A stretch of DNA of 64,000 nucleotides from positions 1,612,001 through 1,676,000 of the forward strand of contig JADWQD010000007.1 of NCBI GenBank assembly GCA_016110215.1, read 5' to 3'. The translations under genes and the position numbers were made by a program. The notes below the pieces were generated by a model. It was given only the letters and a program-made list of their open reading frames with translations. It did no database searches and had not been told where the DNA came from. Source of the DNA: Capronia americana (Eukaryota; Ascomycota; Eurotiomycetes; Chaetothyriales; Herpotrichiellaceae). This document shows positions 21,769 to 32,752 of the stretch, in pieces; the first letter of the stretch is position 1; each line of letters starts with the position of its first letter.

Positions 21769-22570
21769 CGTACGGAAGGTAGCGTCCTGATACAGATGGA
21801 ATAGGGCAAAGGCACAGGCACAGATGGTACGTGAGGAGGAGGTGAAGGTGCGGCGCTGGAAGGCCACGTCCAGGCAGAACAGGTGTAAGAGAAGGATTTG
21901 CGGACAGGGCACGCTTGATCTTAAAGGAAAAGAAGAGAGAAAGAGACAAGATGATTGTTGCGCTCCAAAGCGGTCAGAGTCATATCACACTTGAAGAGTG
22001 ATCAAGCCATGAACATAATCACAGCACAGCAGGATGTGAAGTTGAAGAGAGCGAGAGCGGCAACATATGGGGCGCACTGCCTGGTGTTAAGACCCGCGCT
22101 GGATGTGAATTTCATCTTGGCTGCATTGACGCCGCAATATCCTTTGCTGTAACATGTTATGTGCTGTCTAAGGGTAATGGTCGCCTGGCTCGAGCTTGTT
22201 CGTTGCCTTAGTGCGTCTGGTCTCCATTGTTCACGATTGCAGAGGGATTGATCAGACCTGCTTGTAGCAAGCAAGGCGAGACTGTCTCCAATAGCAGAAC
22301 ATTCGGTTGTGCTTCTCCTCCCCTGAAAATGTCAGAAAGTTGGTCCCGCGCTCTTTTATCGATGCGAACAAACCTAATATGGATGTTGACGAATCTTCAG
22401 CGGTAGGTAGATCGAGGTGAGAATCAGAGAATGACGTGTCCTATGAATTCTGATAGGAATAATGTACCGAGCAGCATGAAGCATGAAGCATCGACATGTC
22501 TGCTTCATCAGTCTTCCGTCACAGATTTCTCCATCCCGTTCTAACGTTCTTGAGAGCTGCATGTTGCCTA
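21769..22570. other. Spacer between the two Gag-like genes
   Basis: About 800 bases with no coding potential that I trust. I looked for pol-like motifs or terminal repeats and saw none. Confidence 0.5.
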
Positions 22571-23269
22571 TCAAGGATCCTGCGGCGCAGCCTGCTTCTG
22601 AGCTTGGATTTCCAACTCAGCAATAAGCAGTAGACTCATCATCGCTTTAAGATCTGGATAACACTGGGACACCAATTCCTGGAATGGATTTGGGGGTCCC
22701 AGAACTTTGCGAAATGCTTCGGGTAGGTCTTCTCTGACTTTCCAGGCGGCATCGGCTGCATCGTACTCGCCTCCAGCGGCTCTGATGTCGTACGCGATTT
22801 GGTTGACCTGGTTCATGTACGTACTGACGGTCGGGAAGTTTTCGAAACGTAGGGCTTCCATTTTGGCTTTTGCAAGATTTAGAGCATGCTCTCCGTCCGG
22901 TTTGTGTTCGTACTCGAGTAGTTTCCACGCTCGGTGAGGATCGCGGACGTCGGCTGGGATGTCGCATCGAATGGCTGGGTCTATGGAGAGCCGAAGGAGG
23001 CCCATTGCTTGCTGGATCTTTACCCGTTCATCCGACCATACCTTCATCTCGTCACTGCATTTCAGACAGGAACTGTACTCTCCGTGGTGTCCCTTTTCCC
23101 AGTGTGTACCGTTTGTAGGGTACAAAACTAGAGCCCCTTCACCAGTGAAGTGCTTCCACAGCCCCTTCATCTGAGCGAGAGCTTGAAAGTCCCTGGTCCA
23201 TTGATGGTAGTTTGTTTGGCCAAGAAGGCGTTCAATGCCGAGATAAACGTCTTTGAGGTTGTCTGACAT
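22571..23269 (-). CDS. Copia-type Gag-like protein (DUF4219/UBN2-like), stand-alone paralogue
   Basis: A single-exon 232-residue protein from an ATG at 23269. It begins with LLGQTNYHQWTRDF and GLWKHFTGEGAL, matching LVGRHNYKTWAQEF and GFWNLFTGEEQL of the gene at 20878-21768 position for position. Its second half (MEALRFENFPTVSTYMNQ, then LPEAFRKVLGPP) follows the usual UBN2 pattern, with DPHRAWKLLEYEH in the middle. It lacks the Pro/Thr linker of its neighbour and has no zinc knuckle. The ORF is intact with no frameshift. Known family: Gag capsid proteins of Ty1/copia retrotransposons and their solo derivatives. Inferred: an old duplication of a domesticated gag gene. Confidence 0.78.
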   Translation of the reverse strand: MSDNLKDVYLGIERLLGQTNYHQWTRDFQALAQMKGLWKHFTGEGALVLYPTNGTHWEKGHHGEYSSCLKCSDEMKVWSDERVKIQQAMGLLRLSIDPAIRCDIPADVRDPHRAWKLLEYEHKPDGEHALNLAKAKMEALRFENFPTVSTYMNQVNQIAYDIRAAGGEYDAADAAWKVREDLPEAFRKVLGPPNPFQELVSQCYPDLKAMMSLLLIAELEIQAQKQAAPQDP

Positions 23270-23797
23270 GGTGATGAGTGCTTGGGGTTGTTCAGAAGTG
23301 GAGATCGATGGGGAAGGTCAGATGGAGCTGAATGATTTCGGTAGTGAAGCACCTTTTGTAGAGAGTCAGTTTTGAGCAAGCAACTGGAGCCACCGAATAA
23401 AGCTGCTGTGTAGGTGCACTCACTGCTTGCTGCCGAAATGCAGCTGTCACATCCACGTCTAGGGTGCTGAATGAGACTTTTTCTCCTCAGGCGTCTCGCA
23501 ACTACGAGGCAAGTGCTGAGACCAAGATCAGACAGAGATGTTGATGATATCTGGGGATTGTCAAACAAAGACGTAAGGCTCTGTGAACAGTGAATGTTTG
23601 CATAGGAAGGCAGTCAATGAACAATCAATCACAGGGCTGCCGGACCGCCAGCTGCCTCGTTACCGCCTCCTGGCGCTTGGCAGTGAAGATACCTTCTAGC
23701 GCACAAAGTCGGTGACCGTTTCATTTTCCATCGCAGCTAGACAAAGAGGTTGACGGAATTTGTACCTCTCAAAGCTCCAGGAAAGAAGTTGAACGGC
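23270..23797. other. Intergenic region between divergent genes
   Basis: A 528-base bidirectional promoter region between the Gag-like gene (minus) and the hypothetical gene (plus). No other feature recognised. Confidence 0.55.
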
Positions 23798-24874
23798 ATG
23801 GCGACAACCATAGATGACCCCTCCGCCTCGCGAGGACTCAGCGACAGAGGTAATGACAACAACAATAACACGGGTCCTATGCGTGACAGCCATCCGACCG
23901 ATAATACCGCCGCCACAGGTTCTTACAGTGATGGGAGCTGCAGTCACAGTGGCAGCAAGACTGGCGCGCAGACTTTCTTTTCCGCCACTCCCTCTCGGGG
24001 TCAAAATTCGTCCCGTCTTGCTGAGTCTCCTTGGCCGGAGCTTCATCAAGACATCACACTCATCGACGACGAGGTCGCGACACGCACAAACCTTGACTTG
24101 CCGGACCTCCACCAAAACATCGCAGAGACGATCCCTCAACCTGCTGCCCTCGCGGAAACAGTCCTCGGACAGCAGATTCAAGTCGTCGCGCGACAGATGC
24201 GCAATGAGCTATTGGGTCCCCTCAATGGCATCGGTAAGGTCTCTCCCCGACGGTCGAGAGGACTGGAGTGCTCAAACAGACTGCTGACTCTTGGCCGAGC
24301 AGATTATCACCACCATCGTCCGCCCGCGGATTTACATGCGGACGATCTGTCTTCTCGGCTCTGGGCCCTCCACACCCAACGCGACGCAAACGAGGTGATC
24401 TCCCACATCATCCGCACCAACATCAAGGTCCTCCGCCGCGTGGGAGCGCAGCTCGACAACCGCTACCAGGACTTGAAGAAGCGGGCGTTCGCTCTGGTCC
24501 ACCTGTCGACGCAGCCCTCCACGGACAGGGGTTTCCTCCGGGGTGAAGTGGCGAGAACGCGCACCGCCATGAAAGAGCACGAACGTTGGGTGGCAGTCCT
24601 CGCCTCGGAGGTCCGCCTTTCCCAGGTAGCGTTGCAGAGGATGGACATGGCGCGCGAGGCCATCAGTATGAGAGACCGTTTTGCGCGGGGAGAGCTCGGG
24701 CCCTGGGAGATGTATTACCTCCAGCAGACGCCATTAGCTGCATACCACGCACTGAGGGCGGAGGTGGCGAAGGTGGCGGCGAAGGTCTACGTGATGACGG
24801 GGAACGCCGATTTCATCAAGAGGCATAAGAACGAGCTGTGGGATGTGGTGGCATGGCAGGTGGAATTGAAATAG
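23798..24874 (+). CDS. Hypothetical protein with helical C-terminus
   Basis: Two exons, 23798-24233 and 24303-24874, encode 335 residues. The 69-nt intron (GTAAGG ... GCAG) is in frame and stop-free, so a retained form would add 23 residues; the spliced join ...LNGID/YHHHRPP... reads better. I start at the ATG at 23798, as the frame upstream has no other ATG. I recognise no domain. Residues 1-100 are Ser/Asn/Gly-rich and disordered. Residues 170-335 are predicted helical and charged (NEVISHIIRTNIKVLRRVG; EVARTRTAMKEHERWV), possibly a coiled coil. No signal peptide or membrane span. Confidence 0.68.
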   Translation: MATTIDDPSASRGLSDRGNDNNNNTGPMRDSHPTDNTAATGSYSDGSCSHSGSKTGAQTFFSATPSRGQNSSRLAESPWPELHQDITLIDDEVATRTNLDLPDLHQNIAETIPQPAALAETVLGQQIQVVARQMRNELLGPLNGIGKVSPRRSRGLECSNRLLTLGRADYHHHRPPADLHADDLSSRLWALHTQRDANEVISHIIRTNIKVLRRVGAQLDNRYQDLKKRAFALVHLSTQPSTDRGFLRGEVARTRTAMKEHERWVAVLASEVRLSQVALQRMDMAREAISMRDRFARGELGPWEMYYLQQTPLAAYHALRAEVAKVAAKVYVMTGNADFIKRHKNELWDVVAWQVELK

Positions 24875-25821
24875 CATGTATTACGACATTGAATAAGAAC
24901 GACAGCTGTTGCCGCAGAGGATGCTTGGGCTCTTGACGCCGTGTCGACCGAGCATAAGGAGTAAATGAAATGGAGGTGAAGAGAAGGTGAGGTGCGCATA
25001 ACCTTCCTCCCCCGATTGTTTGGGCGCCCGAAACAAGCCTCTGAGCCTACAGGACGCGACTCGTTCCCTAGTCGGTGCTTAGTCACTTCCACCATTGTCG
25101 ATGAAGCTACAGCATCCGGTATGTAAGAACTAGTCTTGTATTCCGTGATCGCTCTCCTATCAGATACATACTAAATGATTCTTAAATCAATCCCGTACCC
25201 ATCTTCTGGACCCCAATGGGAGTGCCACTACAGCGCATATCACCGACGCACCCTGTCAGCCCTACCCACCAGCTCGTAATTAATGCAACGCTAGGCGCAT
25301 TAACGCCGGACCTAATCTTCATGCAGGAATGACTTCTCTACGATAGATCGTGCGCAAGGATACCCGCGCAGAGCCCGCTGCAATAATATGTACCGACCGA
25401 CCGACCGAAATACCCTGTACTTACTTGCCTCTCCGGCATTACTAGTGATTTTGATCCTCGTCCTAGCGGAGTCGGATGCTCTAGAGCCTGCCTCGCTGAC
25501 GGCGGCCTCCGGACACGGTTGCTCGTTGGGCCATAGGGTAGTCTGTGGCTAGTGCCCCATCATGGTGAGTTGGTGAGTTGGTAAGTTGGCCTGATACCCA
25601 CACGATCGGGTGGTTGTGAGGTACAGTACATGCCTAGCGCCGCGGCGGCGAGTGAGTACAGTATGTATACAAGAAGCGACTCCCCAACCCGCGCGTCCGG
25701 TGTACTTTCCTGTACCTCACTACGGGTGGCGCCATTCCTGAAGGACAAAGTCTTCGAGTGTCGACGATTTCCCTTTCCCTCGATTCCATTTCGCCTATCC
25801 GTTTTCCGACGTTGTTCAGAA
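24875..25821. other. Intergenic region
   Basis: About 950 bases between same-strand genes. Includes a short CGACCGACCGACCG run near 25395. An in-frame ATG at 25630 could extend the next protein by 64 residues, but that stretch reads like a leader. Confidence 0.55.
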
Positions 25822-27327
25822 ATGAGTCCGAAACCCTCGTTCACGAGGTTGAATGCGTCACATGAGACCATCCCACCACCTTACACAGGGACAGGCGCTG
25901 GCGTAGTGTCAACGGCGGCAGACATCTCCAAACCTGCATTCGTGTCCCAGATGGCGAGGGAGGACCTGTCTTCACCACTATCCAGCACGGAGCCCTTCCT
26001 TCCACCGAGGACAAAAATACGAGGGGGCTTCTTTCGGCGACATCTTGGCCTATGGCGAGCTCTGCCTTGTACGCTAGGCGCAATCTTCTGGTCCGCGCAG
26101 ATGATATACTTCCTGTTTTACTTCACTTCACGCCCGGCACAGGAGGATGGCTCGTGGCCGCGAATAGGTCCCTCATACGCCATGTTTCCGTTCATATCGT
26201 GCGTCGGGGCGGTGCGAGAGGTGTCGTTCAAGTCCGTCAGCGTCCTGGTCGCGGTGTTACTCTGGACCGGCTTCGGGATCGACTATGTCGTGGGGAGAAG
26301 GTCACCGGTCGGAATCTGGTGGAGGCTTGGAAAGCTGGTTCTGGCGAGCACGTCGTCGGTGTTTTTGATCGCCTTGTCTTTCGCGAGTGTCGATGACCAT
26401 CATAAATTGCATCTCATCTTCACGAGCTTCCAAATCATCTGCATGGGGTTAGCAAAGGCGTGTGACTGGAACTTGGCGAGAGCGATGAGGGAACGGACGC
26501 CCAACAACAGATTCTTGAAGAGGTCGAGGATTTGGAAGCGGATTGCAGCAGTGATCGCCACTCGTGAGTTTGAAGCAAAAACCATCAGGCCCGCCACCTG
26601 CTGACCACACGGGCACAGCTTGCTCTATCATGGCGATCATCGGTATCTATGGCTGCTCGGCGAAGTTCGAGAATGGCAGGGTCATCTTCAGCCCGGTTTG
26701 CTGGTCACTGGTCAGCTTTGCAGCTCCTGCTGAGTGGACTTTGTCGTGGTGTTGGGTAAGTCATGTCGTTGTTCGCTCTTGGAGACATGGTTTCGTGCAG
26801 AGATTGGGATCCAAGCAGGGCTAGCAGTATACTGATGTATGGCCCAGGTTATATTCCTAGGCACAGTCTCGTACGACAGCTACCACCTCGATTACACGAT
26901 GCGTCTCTTGCTCAGTACCCCTCCTCCGCCGACGAAGAGAAAGTCGAATGGCTTCGCATTCTGGCGAAGATGGACCGACAATCATCCGAGCTTTGGAGAG
27001 GAAAAAGAGGTCTGGGACAACGAAAGGCAGGGCTTGACAGCAGCTGCTGTACAATCGTCAAATGAGAGAGGTGTCAGCACACCGCACACACAGATCCAGA
27101 GAAGTACCAGCGATCAGCAGCCGCAGCGGGCCAGACCGTACTCCACGGCAGGGGTCCTCGGAGAAGAACTCGGGGAGGCAGACATCTCGGGTGTATTGCA
27201 TGATGCCGATGCCGATGCCGACCACGACGCCGAGCTGGGCTGGCTTCCACCTATGATGCCGGGGTCTGTCTTTGGAGGCAGCGGCTATCAGCAAGTGAGC
27301 AGGTCTCCTAATATGGGCGAAGCCTGA
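25822..27327 (+). CDS. Frag1/DRAM/Sfk1-type multi-span membrane protein
   Basis: Exons 25822-26563, 26619-26755 and 26848-27327 encode 452 residues. Introns are 55 nt (GTGAGT/CAG) and 92 nt (GTAAGT/CAG), with matching phases. An 80-residue hydrophilic N-terminus precedes about six membrane segments: LPCTLGAIFWSAQMIYFLFYF; a Phe-Pro-Phe-Ile-rich segment; VLVAVLLWTGFGIDYVVG; LASTSSVFLIALSFASV; IMAIIGIYGC; and PAEWTLSWCWVIFLGTVSYD. Hydrophobic pattern and exon arrangement fit the Frag1/DRAM/Sfk1 family (Sfk1 supports PI4P signalling and lipid asymmetry at the yeast plasma membrane). The cytosolic tail after residue 315 is Ser/Asp/Gly-rich and disordered with a DADADADHD run. A start at 25630 is possible. 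Family call is moderate. Confidence 0.72.
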
Positions 27328-28098
27328 ACGTGTGTTAGGGCAGGACATATCCATGACGTTGTTGAGCCTTGGTGTGTTGCAATGTCGAGAAAGGAACATG
27401 GAGCACGGTGACCGCCAAGACTCATCTGCCTATCAAGAACGCCCCATCTCAAGTAAGCAACGCCTTGGGAGGTGAGGGCGGCGGCGCGTTTGTGGAATCG
27501 AGCAACAAGCGTGGGGGGAGTAGGGCTGCGTTGTCAGCTGTGGACTGAACGTGCTGCTCTACGACAACCGCCGTATGCGGAATAAGGAAGTGCATATGGA
27601 TGAAAAGTTCGATTTGGGCCAACGTAAGCGATGAGTCGGTTTGATGGCCTTCATACGATTCCGTGGCTAGCCGAACCGCTCTATCGCATGGACGACATGA
27701 GACCCTCGACAGCTTCCTGCGGACTATGATCGGAACCATGGTCGGCCTGAAGGCTGTTGCCAGATAATATCAAACCTTCATCCCGATGGGCTCCGCATGG
27801 GGTGGTTCTAGGGACGGCTATGCGTGTCAGAGAGGGTGTGGCTCCCTTCTAGAAGTGGCGAAAGAACAAGGTAATTGTCTCGGGATCTGCATGGGACAAA
27901 GAAAATAATCGTTGTCGCCGTCGCCGCCGCCGCCGCCGCCACCGAGGAGCTGTCCAGCAGGTAAAGCTGGGGCAAGCATACATCTGTTGGCGCGAGTACG
28001 CTATACCTTTCCCACTGCGTGATGTCGTGCGTTTATCCCTCAGGAACATGGAGTCAAGGGAGGAAGGCTTAGTGGATGCTTGGTACTACCCTTTGCGG
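27328..28098. other. Intergenic region
   Basis: Convergent spacer between the Frag1-like gene and the minus-strand fragment. It has a (CCG)n-like GCCGCCGCC run at about 27916-27942. No gene assigned. Confidence 0.5.
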
Positions 28099-28765
28099 TT
28101 ACGGTCCATGTCGCTGTCGAAAGCCTTGCAGCTCGAGCCCCCAACCCCTGTACAGTAGACCGGCGATGTGTGTATCCGCCACCGATTTGCTGGAGCAAAC
28201 ATGATTGGCATACAGCCGGAAGTCGGTTGGCTCTTCGAAAGATCCGGTAGAAGCTCTCTCTGGTGTGGGCGCCATCGCGACAACGAGACTCTGCCCGAGA
28301 TGAGGTTCCCCCGGTTTGATGCCCCCCCAGTGCCACTGTGCCATCATCGTGCATGAACTCCCGCCATTACCGAGTAAAAAGCACCAATGAGCCATGTCAT
28401 CGCCGTGCAGGGGTACTTCAGCAGTCGACTGGTCAGGCAAGTCGGACAAGGACGACAAGTATTGCTTTCTTTCTTCTCGCCAATTGAATGTGGCCTGAGG
28501 ATACTCCCGGCGACAGGACGCATCAAACAAGCGTTTTTCTACATTGTGCAGGGCAGCCTTCTTGGCTTTCTCCACGAACGTATATCACTCAGCCACCTTT
28601 AAACGAGATATCACTCACCTCAGCGACCTTATCGTAGCTGTCGACTCGACCGGCACAAGTGATGAAGCAAGGCCCATTTTCTTCTCGAAGACCTTATCTC
28701 TTTACTCTGCTTCCGAGGCATCCGCACGTACAGCGACTGTTCTCAAACCTCGCTCGGACTTCGAC
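28099..28765 (-). CDS. Unrecognised minus-strand gene, 5' end unresolved (partial model)
   Basis: Three exons can be placed on the minus strand: 28765-28732, 28692-28619 and 28569-28099. Each junction has consensus ends (CAG acceptor before 28765, GTACGT donor; AAG acceptor, GTGAGT donor; GAG acceptor) and all frames agree. One intron is only 39 nt, which is short even for fungi, so that exon is the least certain. The joined reading includes ENGPCFITCAGRVDSYDKVAE, then KAKKAALHNVEKRLFDASCRR, and later KPGEPHLGQSLVVAMAPTPE. I do not recognise the family and found no start codon, so coding probably begins further upstream (above 28765). It may be a remnant. Confidence 0.4.
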
Positions 28766-29121
28766 CTGTCATTGCAACATAATCCGGTCCCGAATATTGC
28801 CCCAATCAGATGTATGTCATAGGCAACATCATCAATGTGAGAATGCCATCCCGCGTCGCGACTGTGAGGCGGATTCAAGTGGTGGAGCCTTCGCCCCCTC
28901 CGCCGCCTTAACGTAGTGGAAGATACGAAATCACGCTTTGTCCTGGTGATATGAAAGGAACGTTGCTCGCGTGCTCCGCTGCGATTCTCTCCCAGGAATG
29001 TTCTCTGCTTGACATTGTTTTGAACCTCAGCAGACCTAGCTGGGCCCCAAGTCGTTGCTCATCATACTGACCCCTGGCCCTTCACCCAATCCGAGGGATA
29101 CTCGCGGTCGCAAATATCGAC
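28766..29121. other. Intergenic region upstream of the amino-acid permease
   Basis: A 356-base region that may contain 5' exons of the minus-strand gene as well as the permease promoter. Nothing else recognised. Confidence 0.4.
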
Positions 29122-31374
29122 ATGGATGCAGATATCGAGAAGGAGCAGGAACCTGTCCCGGACAACGCTGCTCTTGCGGAGGACTATGGACAAATCGTCT
29201 CAAGTCAGGAAAAGATGGGGCTTTTCGGCCGTGTCATTGATAGCTTTCGCGAGAATCCCCAGTACGTTTCCTCGTGCACCAAAGCTCGACATCGGCACCG
29301 AACGTTGACCGCCTCCACCTGTCCCATAGTGCCCGTGTCTCGGAGCTGCTCGTTGACGAAAATGGCAAGCCGCTGCCAAACCAGCCAAAGCCGCAGCCAG
29401 CGCTAGCTCACAAGTTGAAGGAGAGACATCTCCAGATGATCGCTATCGGGGGCTCCATTGGAACTGGTCTTTTTGTCGGTTCTGGATCGGCCCTTGCAAC
29501 AGGTGGACCAGCCGCTCTTGTCATCGCCTATTGCACACTTGGGATCATGATCTTTTGTACCGTGCATGCATTAGGTGAAATGGCCGTCATGTAAGTAGCG
29601 GGTTTTTTTTGACGTTTGCGTTAAGCCGCCCAAGCAGCTCTTCACGCTGGCAATCCACCATGCTGTTCTCATTTGCATACAGAGTACTGACGTTGACCAC
29701 CCATATCGATAGATTCCCTGTTGCAGGCTCCTTCTCTGCGTATTCGTCGAGATTCCTTGATCCCGCATGGGGGTTCGCTATGTAAGTTGCTTTCTCTCTT
29801 CTCCAGCCTCCTTCAATGCTCATTGAAAGCAGGGGCTGGAACTACGCTATGCAGTGGCTTGTCACATTGCCGATTGAAATTATGGCAGCCAGCATTACCT
29901 TGAATTACTGGCACGGTGCTCGTGATGTCAACCCCGCTGTGTGGGTGACAATCTTCTATATTGTGATTGTATCCATCAACCTTTTTGGCGTGAGAGGTTA
30001 CGGCGAGGCGGAGTTTGTCTTTTCAATTGTCAAGGTTGTGGCAACTCTAGGCTTTATAATCTTTGCCTTGGTCGTCGATGTTGGCGGAGGTCCCACTGGC
30101 CACTACTTCGGTGCAAAGACGTGGGACGATCCAGGCGCATTTGCGTACGGCTTCAAAGGAGTCTGCTCCGTGTTTGTCACTGCCGCCTTCTCGTTTGGTG
30201 GAACCGAGTTGGTGGGGTTGGCAGCCGCCGAGGCGAAGAATCCGCGTCTGTCTCTCCCTAACGCCATAAAGCAAGTGTTTTGGAGGGTTGTTCTGGTGAG
30301 TCGACCCGACATTCCTCGACCTGTTTAGGTGTCACATGTGTCCACTGACCGAACGTGCACCAGTTCTACATCGTCTCCCTGACGCTTGTGGGGTGCTTAG
30401 TCCGCTGGGACGATCCCGAACTTCTGAATAGTGGCAGCAGTTCTAATTATTGGACATCTCCCTTCGTGCTGGCGATCAAAGTGAGTTTAGATGCACCTTG
30501 AGGTAGTGACCCACTTGCTGACGAAGAACCAGAATGCCGGTGTTGGCGGGCTTCCTTCGGTGTTCAACGCAGTCATTCTGATCGCGGTGCTATCGGTCGG
30601 CAACGCATCCGTGTACGGCGCCTCCAGGACGCTGGCTGCGCTGGCTGATAATGGCCAAGCCCCGAAGATCCTTGGATACATTGACCGCACTGGACGGCCC
30701 CTTGTGGCTATCATCTTCTCCTCATCTCTGGGTGCTCTCTGCTATATCGTGACACTGAAGCCATCCCAGAGGCAGGAAGCTTGGAACTGGATGTTTGCCG
30801 TTAGCGGCCTGGCAAGTATTTTCACCTGGGGTTCAATCTGCCTGTGCCACATTCGATTCCGTCAGGCATGGAAGTACCACGGTCACACCTTGGATGAACT
30901 GCCCTACAGATCCCAGGCTGGTGTGATTGGGTCATGGATCGGCTTCGGCTTTAATTGCCTGGTGCTCATTGCGCAATTCTGGACTGGATTTGCTCCGGTA
31001 AGACACCCTTCCAAGTTGACGTTGACGCCTTGAATTGTTCGAACTCAATTCTGTGTGCGCGTACATACGTCACATGCTGTCGAGTTCCCGAACATTGCCA
31101 CTGACAAATTCTGTCGACTGAATAGATCGGTTACCGCGACATGTCATCATCTGAGAGGACGAAGATATTCTTCGAGGGGTACCTGGCAGCACCAGTTGTG
31201 ATCGCCTTCTACATCGGTTTCAAAGTCTGGAAAAAGACATCGATCGTACGCCTCAAAGACATTGACGTGGTCTCGGGCAGACGAGAAATCGATCTGGACC
31301 AGATCCTCGCCGACGAGCGAGCGGTCCGGGCAACGTGGCCATGGTGGAAGAAGGCGTGGAAGACATTCTGCTAG
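29122..31374 (+). CDS. Amino-acid permease of the YAT/GAP1 family
   Basis: Seven exons (29122-29261, 29330-29590, 29713-29781, 29833-30295, 30364-30480, 30533-30997, 31126-31374) encode 587 residues. All six introns have consensus ends and consistent phases; joins restore conserved family sequence such as EMAVIFPVAGSFS and FAMGWNYAMQW. The N-terminus (about 75 residues) is hydrophilic, followed by LQMIAIGGSIGTGLFVGSG in TM1, the substrate-contacting segment of APC-fold permeases, and about 12 membrane spans. Other family marks are FSFGGTELVGLAAAEAKNPR and SVGNASVYGASRTLAALA. It should import amino acids with protons across the plasma membrane; specificity (general or narrow) cannot be read. 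The C-terminal WPWWKKAWKTFC matches the conserved tail of this family. Confidence 0.93.
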
Positions 31375-32752
31375 TGGGTGCGAACGCGTCGCTATGGCTG
31401 CTTTACTCCCCGCGGTGTCGTCGACTCTTTATTTGGGGAACAGCAGGATCCCGTGGAGGGATGCCAAGAGTTAAGAGTTGGGAGTTCGGAAACGGAGGCG
31501 ATCCTTATGCAGGGGGTCAATTTGGTGTTCCGACCCAACGCGCGTCACAAGCTCCTGTCGCTTTGCTTGAATACCTACTCGTAGTACTCGTGACAGCCCA
31601 GGACAGTGGAACACAGTCAGCCATCGATCTTGGCTTCAAGCTTTGCATAGTCTCTACGAGATACTCCATACCGAGACAAAAGAGAAGTCTTGACCTGTTG
31701 CCAAGCGGGCTGCTGCCAATGGCGGCGCCGCGTAAGAAGTCAAGTTTCGTACCCATGACCTCGCCAAGTGTCATCCGACAGGCACATTGAGCCGGAAGCT
31801 CTCGTAACACACGCATGTTTGCCATGTTGCCTGATGGGATTTTGTCTTGCCTAACGAAGTTGATATGCATGCGACAGGAGCCCTGATCTACATGTGCTTT
31901 TCACAATCTTCAAGAGATCTTCAAGGGAGCGACTGAGCAGTGAACAGCAGGTGAACGAGACGGAGAAAATCTGGAAGAGACGAGTTCCTGGCCACGACAG
32001 GGCCAATTAGGGCCACGCAATCGCCTCGGAGGTGATGCGGCGCCAATCACTTGCCACCAACCGGCCCACTGTTGCCAAGGCACTGACGCGTCGCGGACTC
32101 CTGGGGCCAATCCAGGCCGGAGCTGACGACGCAGCAGCAGCGATCGAGTTTGCAGGGCAGCAACGCCAGCAGCCGCCCTGGGGAATCGGTTGCGGCATCT
32201 GGGAGGCTGCTTCTCGAGCCTGTGCGCGTTCTGCCTGGCGAAAGTGCCTGTCGCTCCTTGCTGCTTTTCCATCGCACTAACCGCCCCCGAAGAAACCCAA
32301 GCCCGCGGCAACCACTTTCGCGGTGTGCAGTTTGGAGGGAGACGCAATCCTGGGCGTCGTGCGTGTCCACGTAACTACTCACTTTCCACTCACTCACCAC
32401 GTATCGACCATCTCACTGTTGCCTCCTCTCCCTCCCATGCTCCTACTACTATAATGGCTACAGCTTGATAACCTCTCTCTAAACATCTCGACATCTGGAC
32501 ATTATTGTTGAAGCCGGTCGAACCCACGTCTTGCTCTGAATGGGCTGTGCCTGGAATAGCCTGCGGATTGTGGCGAGGGCACCTCGAGGCGGCTGTGCTC
32601 CGCGCATCTCGTCACTTGCGCTTGATCAGGTCAGGTCGAGTTGACCACCACGGTTGTCTGCTCTCGATCTCGTCCTCAACAGCATACGAGAGTCTCTACT
32701 CACCTCACTATCCAACTCCCCTTGACTGCGACCACAGCTCTGTCCAGCAGCC
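31375..32752. other. Intergenic region
   Basis: About 1.4 kb between same-strand genes. The last 350 bases are C/T-rich and look like a long 5' leader of the PNG1 gene. Frames of 60-145 codons on both strands overlap each other and carry no family features. Confidence 0.55.

Noticed and set aside
20200..23800. LTR retrotransposon with two gag ORFs
   Set aside because: I found no long terminal repeats, primer-binding site, protease, integrase or reverse transcriptase; stand-alone genes fit better.
31375..32400. Several 60-145 codon frames on both strands between the permease and PNG1
   Set aside because: Overlapping, non-ATG starts and no family features.
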